Shown here in pieces: positions 22,576 through 27,566 of a stretch of DNA of 27,566 bases. The notes beneath the pieces are model-generated. The model did no database searches. It worked only from the letters and a program-made list of their open reading frames with translations, and was not told the origin of the DNA. Source of the DNA: JAGQTE01 sp964648005 (GTDB lineage: Bacteria > Actinomycetota > Acidimicrobiia > Acidimicrobiales > Acidimicrobilacustridaceae); the NCBI GenBank assembly GCA_964648005.1, contig CAZYKR010000019.1:1-27566 (forward strand), written 5' to 3'. Position numbers and translations under genes: made by a program. Numbering within the stretch: the stretch's first letter is position 1; each line of letters starts with the position of its first letter.

Positions 22576-22748
22576 GTCGTGTCCCCCTCGCCGCCGGCCC
22601 GGACGCCGGTGTGGCCCCGCGTTCCTAGCAGCCGCGCCGTATGCATCGTGTCGCGAGTCACATTGTTTCGTGTTCGGTGTGCGTCGTACAGTGAACGTCC
22701 ACGTGGGACAGCTCGCTGTCATTGAATCGTCATCGAACGTTGGTGTCC
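22576..22748. other. Divergent intergenic region between CocE-like and AbiEi-like genes
   Basis: A 173-nt gap with lower GC than the genes. It holds a probable plus-strand promoter (22663-22692), the near-palindrome GTCCACGTGGGAC around 22697-22709 at the predicted transcription start, and the first copy of a 9-bp direct repeat TCATCGAAC (22730-22738 and 22754-22762). No convincing -10 was identified for the minus-strand gene. Confidence 0.5.
22663..22692 (+). promoter_or_regulatory. Sigma-A-like promoter of the AbiE-like pair
   Basis: TTGTTT (22663-22668), 18-nt spacer, TACAGT (22687-22692). It predicts a transcript starting near 22699 with a leader of about 50 nt before the ATG at 22749. 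Confidence 0.5.
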
Positions 22749-23765
22749 ATGGATCATCGAACACTGAACGACCTGGCCGAGGAGCTGCGCAGCGTGCTGG
22801 GCGAGCTCGAGCTGGAGGCCGAGGTCGAGGTGCTCGACACCATCGACGGCCGCCTGGGTGAACTGCGGGTGGACGTCGACGGGCGATCGCTCCGGACGGT
22901 CGTCGCCACCCGAGCCGATCTGCGACCGGTCCACGCCCGGGACCTTCCGGCGCTCGGCCCCGACCGCAGCGGGCTGGTGTTCGCCGACCGGGTCGGCGGG
23001 ACGAGCCGCCAGGAGCTGGCCGAGCGGGGATGGGGATGGTTCGACCGCCGTCGAGGTCGGATCCGGTTGTGGGCGCCCGGCCTACGCCTCGACACCGATG
23101 TGGCGCCGCGCCTCGGCGTGGCGGCGCCCACCTCGCCGGGCAACCCCTTCACACCAGCGGGCATCGAGGTGGCGGTGTGGCTGCTGGCCCATCCCGACGA
23201 CAGCGCGTCGCCTCGCGCCCTGGCCCGCGCCCTCGACATCTCGCCCAGCCAGGTGTCCAACCTCCTGAAGGCGCTCACCGCCCACGCCTTGCTGCGGCGC
23301 GATCGGCGGCCGTTGGTGCCCGAGCTGTTCTGGGCGTTGGCCGAGCACTGGCGTCCGGTGCGCCACCCGGTGGCGTCGCTCCCCACACCCAGCGAGCTCG
23401 CCGAGTCGCCGGAGCTGCGCGCCGACAGCTGGGTCGTCACCGACACCGTGGCCGCGGCACGCCTGGGCGCCGGCTTCGTGGTGTCGCCCGACTATCCGCC
23501 CGACCTGTACCTGCCCGACGAGCGTTCCCTGTCGTGGCTCCTCGGCCGCACGGTGCGGGCCTCCGACGACGCGTCGCGCGCCGCCACCGTCGCCGTGGCG
23601 CCCGCCGGGCTCGCCTGCGACCCGCGGCTGCGGCTCACCGGCGAGCCCTGGCCGGCGGCGCACCCCGTCGTGGTGGCGCTCGACCTCGCCGTCGACGCCG
23701 GGCGTGGGCGCGAGGTGCTCGACGCGTGGGACCCGTCTCCGTTGGGGGTGGCCCGTGTCTGGTGA
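22749..23765 (+). CDS. Winged-helix protein, AbiEi-like antitoxin/regulator
   Basis: A 338-residue protein that I read as a distant AbiEi-type antitoxin. The N-terminal part (1-120) is an alpha/beta domain with GLVFADRVGGTSRQELAERGW and FDRRRGRIRLWAPG, resembling the region in type IV antitoxins that reads LVAP..SP..AERLRE.G....D..GN. Residues 140-182 form a winged helix-turn-helix (LARALDISPSQVSNLLKALTAHALL). The remainder is of unknown function. In type IV systems the antitoxin represses the operon and counteracts the nucleotidyltransferase toxin. The ATG at 22749 is preferred; a TTG at 22722 is in frame. The gene overlaps the following nucleotidyltransferase by 11 nt, so the pair is co-expressed. 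Family assignment is from motif memory and is not certain. Confidence 0.6.
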   Translation: MDHRTLNDLAEELRSVLGELELEAEVEVLDTIDGRLGELRVDVDGRSLRTVVATRADLRPVHARDLPALGPDRSGLVFADRVGGTSRQELAERGWGWFDRRRGRIRLWAPGLRLDTDVAPRLGVAAPTSPGNPFTPAGIEVAVWLLAHPDDSASPRALARALDISPSQVSNLLKALTAHALLRRDRRPLVPELFWALAEHWRPVRHPVASLPTPSELAESPELRADSWVVTDTVAAARLGAGFVVSPDYPPDLYLPDERSLSWLLGRTVRASDDASRAATVAVAPAGLACDPRLRLTGEPWPAAHPVVVALDLAVDAGRGREVLDAWDPSPLGVARVW

Positions 23766-24660
23766 GGAGCCGACGGTGCCCACCGACGGGCTCGACGCTC
23801 TGGTGACTGCCGGGCGCCCGCTCAGCGAGCACTGGCCGCCGACGAGCCGCTACGGCGCCAACGCCGTCGTGCTCGCCAACGACCGCCACGGCGTCGTGGC
23901 CCGGTCGGTCGAGGCGCTGGCGGCGCTGCCCGACGACCTGCCGCCCAGCGCACTCGTCGGTGGGCTCGCTGTGATGGTCCGGCTCTACGCCCCGCATCGG
24001 GTGACCACCGACTTCGACGAGGTGTCCCAGGGTCGCGACGAGACGATCGAACGCCTGCTGTCGCTCGGCGCCCAGCGCACGTCGAGCGGGGTGGCCCTGG
24101 TCGAGCACGGCGTGCGCCTCGACCTGCTCGACGCCGAGCTCGACCTCGCCGAGCTGGCGGCGATGGCCGCCGAGCTCAGCGACCCGCTGGAGCGTCGTGG
24201 TCTCGCCCTGGCGCTGGTGTGCCGCTACGCCCTCGAGACGGCGGTGCTGACCGACATCATCGTGGTCGAGGAGGCGTCCGTCGTGGCCCGCGTGGCCCTG
24301 CCGGTCGCCGTGGCCGGCGCCCTCGTGGCCATGAAGGTGCACGCGGCCCTGGCGCCCGACCGCGCGCCGGGCAAGGCGGCATCGGATGCCTACGACGCCT
24401 GGCGCCTGGTGCGGGCGTGGGGGCCCGCCGTCGTCGCCGAGGACCTGAGTCGTGCGCCCGTGCCGATGGTGCTCGGCGTCCAGGCCGACCTGCGCCGGCT
24501 CTACGACGACGAGGTCGACCGCACCGTGCGGTGGATGGCGTCGACGTCGGTCACGGGTGTCGAGCAGCTGGTGGCGCAGGACCTGGAGCCGATCGCCGGT
24601 GTCGCCGACCTGCTCGAACCGTTCACGTTCTGGGACCAGGGCGACGGCGTCGAGCAATAA
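23755..24660 (+). CDS. Nucleotidyltransferase, AbiEii-like toxin candidate
   Basis: A 301-residue protein with the DNA polymerase beta-type nucleotidyltransferase layout: LVGGLAVMVRL (Gly69 and Gly70), TTDFDE (Asp86 and Asp88) after the helix, then GVRLDLLDAE (Asp123 or Asp126, the third acidic position). Downstream it has MKVHA (Lys194) and GKAASDAYDAWRL (Lys207, Asp211, Asp214), like the C-terminal basic/acidic motif of AbiEii (KL...R....D..D). In AbiE systems the toxin blocks growth, in related MenT enzymes by adding nucleotides to tRNA. The GTG at 23755 is within the end of the upstream gene, with GGGGGTG before it. Alternatives are a housekeeping nucleotidyltransferase or DUF1814-like protein; the tight coupling to a winged-helix gene favours a toxin-antitoxin pair. 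Confidence 0.65.
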   Translation: MSGEEPTVPTDGLDALVTAGRPLSEHWPPTSRYGANAVVLANDRHGVVARSVEALAALPDDLPPSALVGGLAVMVRLYAPHRVTTDFDEVSQGRDETIERLLSLGAQRTSSGVALVEHGVRLDLLDAELDLAELAAMAAELSDPLERRGLALALVCRYALETAVLTDIIVVEEASVVARVALPVAVAGALVAMKVHAALAPDRAPGKAASDAYDAWRLVRAWGPAVVAEDLSRAPVPMVLGVQADLRRLYDDEVDRTVRWMASTSVTGVEQLVAQDLEPIAGVADLLEPFTFWDQGDGVEQ

Positions 24661-24663
24661 CCT
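24658..24663 (+). promoter_or_regulatory. -10 box built on the preceding stop codon (CoA-transferase gene)
   Basis: TAACCT begins with the TAA stop of the nucleotidyltransferase gene and ends 7 nt before the ATG at 24671. No Shine-Dalgarno lies in the gap, so a leaderless transcript is likely. Confidence 0.5.
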
Positions 24664-24670
24664 TCGGCGC

Positions 24671-25972
24671 ATGACCACCTCGACCATCGCCGTCGCGGAC
24701 GCGGCGGCGCTCATCCGCGACACCGACACGCTCGGCGTCCCCCTCGGTCCCGGCCAGCCCGTCGAGCTCCTCCACGAGCTCGGCAAGCGTGAGCGCTTCG
24801 ACGACCTGCAGGTCTACGGCGCGCTGCTCGTCGACCTCTACGAGGTCTTCACCCGGCCGGGCGTGCGCATGGCCAGTGGGTTCTTCGGCCCGGCCGAGCG
24901 GTTCCTGCGCGACAGCGGGGCGTCGATCGAATTCGTCCCGGCCGACTTCCGCCGGTTCACCCCCGTGCTCGAGGCCACCCGTCCACGGGTGATGGCGACG
25001 ATGGCCGCCCCGCCGGACGAGCACGGCTGGTGCAGCCTCTCCCTGCACGCCGGCGCCACGGTCGGCGAGCTGCACCGCGCCGGCGCCGATCCCGACCGTG
25101 TGCTCATCGTCGAGGTGAGCCCAGCCTTCCCGCGCACCTTCGGCCTGGAGCCGGAGTTCCCGCACCGCCTGCACGTCGACGAGATCGACGTCCTGATCGA
25201 GAGCGATCGCCTGCCGATCAACCTGGCCGACGACGAGGCGGGGGAGGTCGACCTGGCGATCGCCGGCTACGTGCGCCCCTTCATCCACGACGGGTCGACG
25301 CTGCAGACGGGCATCGGCGCCATCCCGTCGACCATCGCCAAGGTGCTCGCCGAGTCCGACGGCGGCGACTACGGCATCCACTCCGAGATGTTCACCACCG
25401 GGCTCATGCACCTGCACAAGGCCGGGAAGGTGACCAACGCCCGCAAGGGCATCTTCGAGGGCTTCTCGGTGACCACCTTCGCCGCCGGGACGCCCGAGCT
25501 GTACGAGTGGCTCGACGGGAACGACCTCGTACGCTTCTTGCCGGTGGAGCAGGTGAACGCCCCGGAGCTGATCGCTCGGAACGAGTCGATGGTCACGATC
25601 AACGGCGCGTTGTGTGTCGACCTGTACGGCCAGGTCGTGGCCGACACCATCGCCGGCCGACAGTTCTCGGGCATCGGCGGCCACGAGGACTTCATCGGTG
25701 GCCCGGGCCTCGACATCACCGACCGGAGCCTGATCTGCCTGCCGTCGATGGCGGGACACGTCGGCGACCATCCCCACAGCCGCATCGTGGCCGAGCTGCC
25801 CGCCGGGTCGATCGTCACCACGCCCCGCCATCAGGTCGACGCCGTCGTCACCGAGTACGGCGTGGCGGACCTGTCCGGCAAGACGGTGCGCGACCGGGCG
25901 CGGGCGCTGGCGTCCGTGGCCCATCCCGATGTCCGCGACGAGCTGCTGGCCACCGCCGAGCAGCTCGGCTGA
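24671..25972 (+). CDS. Acetyl-CoA hydrolase/CoA-transferase family protein
   Basis: A 433-residue family I CoA-transferase with fused halves, like 4-hydroxybutyrate CoA-transferase or succinyl-CoA:acetate CoA-transferase. The catalytic Glu is in GIHSEMFTTG (Glu239), and the oxyanion glycine loop is GIGGHEDFIGG, with ATGIGAIP-like TGIGAIPSTIA before it. It swaps CoA between acyl groups, typically acetyl-CoA and a hydroxyacid or dicarboxylate. A long frame extends upstream into the toxin gene, but the ATG at 24671 follows a TAACCT box by 7 nt and starts conserved sequence. It is followed 13 nt later by msrA. Confidence 0.92.
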   Translation: MTTSTIAVADAAALIRDTDTLGVPLGPGQPVELLHELGKRERFDDLQVYGALLVDLYEVFTRPGVRMASGFFGPAERFLRDSGASIEFVPADFRRFTPVLEATRPRVMATMAAPPDEHGWCSLSLHAGATVGELHRAGADPDRVLIVEVSPAFPRTFGLEPEFPHRLHVDEIDVLIESDRLPINLADDEAGEVDLAIAGYVRPFIHDGSTLQTGIGAIPSTIAKVLAESDGGDYGIHSEMFTTGLMHLHKAGKVTNARKGIFEGFSVTTFAAGTPELYEWLDGNDLVRFLPVEQVNAPELIARNESMVTINGALCVDLYGQVVADTIAGRQFSGIGGHEDFIGGPGLDITDRSLICLPSMAGHVGDHPHSRIVAELPAGSIVTTPRHQVDAVVTEYGVADLSGKTVRDRARALASVAHPDVRDELLATAEQLG

Positions 25973-25985
25973 GAGCGAGGTCCCC

Positions 25986-26552
25986 ATGGAGCACCACGTC
26001 ACCCACCGCCCGCTGGACGGGCCGTACCCCGACGGCACCGAGACGGCGATCTTCGGTCTCGGCTGCTTCTGGGGCGCCGAGCGGCTGTTCTGGCAGACGC
26101 CGGGCGTCTGGGTCACCGCCGTCGGCTACGCCGGCGGGGACACGCAGGACCCGGACTACCACCAGGTCTGCTCGGGCCGCACCGGGCACGCCGAGGTGGT
26201 GCTGGTGGTCTTCGATCCGGCACAGGTCACCTACGACGAGCTGCTGCGCGTCTTCCTCGAGGGGCACGATCCCACGCAGGGCATGCGTCAGGGCAACGAC
26301 ATCGGCACCCAGTACCGGTCCCTCGTCGGCGCCACGACACCGGCACAGCGCACGGCCGCCGAGGCGGCGCTGGCCGCCTACGCCGAGCGCCTCGCCGCTG
26401 CCGGTTACGGCGCCGTCACCACCGAGGTCGCCGACGACCCCACGTTCTTCTTCGCCGAGGAGTACCACCAGCAGTACCTGTCGAAGAACCCGAACGGCTA
26501 CTGCGGGCTCGGCGGCACCGGCGTGTCGTGTCCGATCGGTACCGGGGCCTGA
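25986..26552 (+). CDS. msrA: Peptide-methionine (S)-S-oxide reductase MsrA
   Basis: A 188-residue repair enzyme that reduces the S epimer of methionine sulfoxide in proteins. The active site GCFWGAE includes Cys27, followed by TAVGYAGG, GHAEVV and RSQ-like QYRS. The C terminus has NPNGYCGLGGTGVSCPIG with Cys173 and Cys182, the two resolving cysteines that form the thioredoxin-reduced disulfides. The ATG at 25986 is preceded by CGAGG 5 nt upstream. The spacing to the CoA-transferase (13 nt) suggests co-transcription; a hairpin encloses its stop codon. Confidence 0.96.
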   Translation: MEHHVTHRPLDGPYPDGTETAIFGLGCFWGAERLFWQTPGVWVTAVGYAGGDTQDPDYHQVCSGRTGHAEVVLVVFDPAQVTYDELLRVFLEGHDPTQGMRQGNDIGTQYRSLVGATTPAQRTAAEAALAAYAERLAAAGYGAVTTEVADDPTFFFAEEYHQQYLSKNPNGYCGLGGTGVSCPIGTGA

Positions 26553-26561
26553 ACCGGCCCC
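26544..26561 (+). terminator. Stem-loop enclosing the msrA stop codon
   Basis: GGGGCC (26544-26549) pairs exactly with GGCCCC (26556-26561); the loop TGAACC contains the stop codon. AATTC follows. A short 6-bp GC stem, plausible as a terminator or RNA end-protecting hairpin. Confidence 0.5.
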
Positions 26562-26571
26562 AATTCGGCCA

Positions 26572-26589
26572 TTGTGACCACATTCACAA
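26572..26589. promoter_or_regulatory. CRP/GlxR-type operator
   Basis: TTGTGA-CCACAT-TCACAA has perfect half-sites of the TGTGA-N6-TCACA consensus used by cAMP-dependent CRP-family regulators of actinobacteria, extended by one further matching pair. It lies 20 nt after msrA and about 285 nt before the Rpf-like gene; it most likely controls the latter. Confidence 0.7.
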
Positions 26590-26857
26590 ATCGCCGCGCT
26601 CAGCGGTGATCCGGGCGCCGACCGGCGTCTGAACGGCGCGCGTCTGTTCGGTCGGATCCGGCGATGAATGTGCTGGTCCGGGCGCGTGCGGCCGCCTGAG
26701 CTCCAAACCACACGCCTGTAACTACAAGCAGGTGGCCCATGTTGCGAACGCATGGCGAAACGCGCTCTGGCAGCGGGGGCCAGGTTGCATTTGTGTGACG
26801 GTGCCCCGCAGCCTTGTCCCCCGTCCGGCACGACGACCGGCCCAGGACGGGCCGACC

Positions 26858-26865
26858 AAAGGAGG
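26858..26865 (+). promoter_or_regulatory. Full-length Shine-Dalgarno of the Rpf-like gene
   Basis: AAAGGAGG, 9 nt before the ATG at 26875, the strongest ribosome-binding site in the window; it decides the start and suggests high expression. Confidence 0.85.
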
Positions 26866-26874
26866 ACCGACGTC

Positions 26875-27566
26875 ATGCCTACTCCCTCTGACAGACCGAA
26901 CTCGCGCCGAGCGCGCCGCGTGGCCATCGTGGCCGGCGGCGCCGTGGCCGTGACCGCCGCCGTGGCGCTCCCGGCGCTCGCCGCCACCGGCAGCACCGAG
27001 GAGGCGGCGCCGCAACTGCCGGCGCTGTCATCCGATCCGGTGCGTACCCTCTCGGCCACCGAGGCCGTCGGCGCCTGGTTCGCCGGTGCCAGCGACGAGG
27101 AGAAGGCGCAGTTCGCCCTCCTCACCGCCACGGACGCCGAGCGGGCGCAGTTCACCTACCTAACAGCGAGCGACGCCGAGCGTGCCGCCTTCTCGTTCTT
27201 CGTCCTGACGCCCGAGCAGCGTGACGACTTCGTGCGCTTCACGACGCCACCCCCGCCGCCGCCGGAGCCCGAGCCCGTCGTGACCGTCTACGCGAGCAGC
27301 GGCTCGGGTGGGTCCTACGGCGGTGGTGGTGGCTACCTCGACTGCGTGCGCGGTCGTGAGTCCGGTGGCAACTACGGCGCCGTCAACGGATCGTCCGGCG
27401 CCGGTGGTGCGTACCAGTTCCTCCCCTCGACGTGGAACAACACCGCCAACTACGCCGGCCGCCCCGACCTCGTCGGCGTGCATCCCAGCCAGGCCAGCGC
27501 CGCCGACCAGGACGCCATGGCCCAGGCGCTGTATCAGTGGCAGGCGGCTCGCCCTGGGCGGGCCCG
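26875..27566 (+). CDS. Secreted Rpf/transglycosylase-like protein with 13-residue repeats (cut by window end)
   Basis: About 230 residues are present and no stop is reached. Residues 1-37 are a secretory signal (RRARR, hydrophobic AIVAGGAVAVTAAVALPA, cleavage near ALA-A). Residues 59-123 are five 13-residue repeats, then a Pro-rich linker (TPPPPPPEPEP), a Gly/Ser stretch, and a transglycosylase-like domain with CVRGRESGGNY (Glu162 at the catalytic position), AGGAYQFLPSTWN and DQDAMAQAL. This is the lysozyme-like fold of resuscitation-promoting factors, which cut peptidoglycan to aid growth and exit from dormancy; the AYQF.PSTW form is common in actinobacterial transglycosylase-like proteins. 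The start codon has an AAAGGAGG. A CRP-type operator upstream matches the known cAMP control of rpfA in mycobacteria. What follows the domain is unknown. Confidence 0.85.
   Translation, partial: MPTPSDRPNSRRARRVAIVAGGAVAVTAAVALPALAATGSTEEAAPQLPALSSDPVRTLSATEAVGAWFAGASDEEKAQFALLTATDAERAQFTYLTASDAERAAFSFFVLTPEQRDDFVRFTTPPPPPPEPEPVVTVYASSGSGGSYGGGGGYLDCVRGRESGGNYGAVNGSSGAGGAYQFLPSTWNNTANYAGRPDLVGVHPSQASAADQDAMAQALYQWQAARPGRA
27049..27243 (+). repeat. Five tandem 39-nt units encoding 13-residue repeats
   Basis: Four clear protein units start at residues 72, 85, 98 and 111: ASDEEKAQFALLT, ATDAERAQFTYLT, ASDAERAAFSFFV, LTPEQRDDFVRFT. A degenerate one (LSATEAVGAWFAG) precedes them. The pattern is (A/L)(S/T)xxExxxF, likely short amphipathic helices. 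Confidence 0.8.

Larger units (their letters stand above)
26553..26874 (+). other. 322-nt control region between msrA and the Rpf-like gene
   Basis: No gene is seen. It contains the CRP-type site (26572-26589), inverted arms CCGACCG/CGGTCGG (in about 26617-26656) that could fold an RNA, the symmetric TGTA-AC-TACA (26717-26726), and the strong Shine-Dalgarno at 26858. A c-di-AMP (ydaO-type) riboswitch, common before actinobacterial rpf genes, was looked for and not recognised. A -10/-35 pair could not be assigned. Confidence 0.55.

Noticed and set aside
20440..22725. 761-residue plus-strand open frame opposite the CocE-like gene
   Set aside because: No motif, repetitive Gly/Arg/His/Asp composition; the minus strand encodes a convincing lipoprotein hydrolase with lipobox and GLSYSG.
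26742..26760. LexA/SOS-like box at GCGAACGCATGGCGAA
   Set aside because: The left half resembles CGAAC, but the right half does not read GTTCG; no dyad.
26600..26860. c-di-AMP (ydaO-type) riboswitch
   Set aside because: Expected from the downstream Rpf-like gene, but the conserved GAATCC/GGGGAACC blocks are absent by eye.
1..27566. CRISPR arrays, tRNA/rRNA genes, insertion sequences, prophage genes, integrase or attachment sites
   Set aside because: No regular spaced repeats, cloverleaf-like sequence, transposase motifs or terminal inverted repeats were recognised.

Overview
The window is very GC-rich, densely packed chromosomal DNA from what is most likely an actinobacterium, perhaps class Acidimicrobiia. 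This is an inference from the GC-skewed codon use with long antisense shadow frames, many GTG starts, an apparently leaderless promoter style, an ECF41-type sigma factor with a SnoaL-like tail, and an Rpf-type transglycosylase-like secreted protein. No rRNA, tRNA, CRISPR array, insertion sequence or phage gene was seen.

Layout: (1) 1-1943, minus strand: the start of a membrane-anchored ABC1/UbiB-like kinase (cut by the window edge), coupled by an ATGA overlap to an M32 carboxypeptidase. (2) 1956-4200, plus: an ECF41 sigma-factor module, consisting of an exact ECF41-type promoter, a FAD oxidoreductase and sigJ-like sigma factor, the two genes overlapping by 4 nt. (3) 4212-8527, plus: a Tat-exported PhoD-type phosphatase, a ketol-acid reductoisomerase-like protein lacking the catalytic His, a Gfo/Idh/MocA oxidoreductase and a MaoC hydratase. 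(4) 8547-12726: a cytochrome P450 (minus) diverging across an 18-bp palindrome from an esterase and a crotonase (plus), followed by a second ABC1 kinase (minus). (5) 12784-18087: a beta-lactamase-fold serine hydrolase, a THUMP RNA methyltransferase (minus), a PLP-dependent lyase/decarboxylase, a limonene-epoxide-hydrolase-like protein and an SsuD-type alkanesulfonate monooxygenase. (6) 18147-22575: an acyltransferase-3/SGNH membrane protein converging on a CocE/NonD-family lipoprotein hydrolase. (7) 22749-24660: a two-gene unit resembling a divergent AbiE (AbiEi/AbiEii) toxin-antitoxin system. (8) 24671-26552: an acetyl-CoA hydrolase/CoA-transferase and MsrA. (9) 26553-27566: a 322-nt control region with a perfect CRP-type site, then an Rpf/transglycosylase-like secreted protein carrying 13-residue tandem repeats, cut by the window end.

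Two regulatory habits recur. Several genes have no Shine-Dalgarno sequence but a TANNNT box ending 6-9 nt before the start codon, which suggests leaderless mRNAs. Several convergent gene pairs share a stem-loop that contains one or both stop codons and probably serves both strands. The metabolic genes (P450, crotonase, MaoC, CoA-transferase, SsuD, epoxide hydrolase) suggest a heterotroph able to break down lipids, steroids/terpenoids and organosulfonates, but they are scattered rather than one pathway operon.
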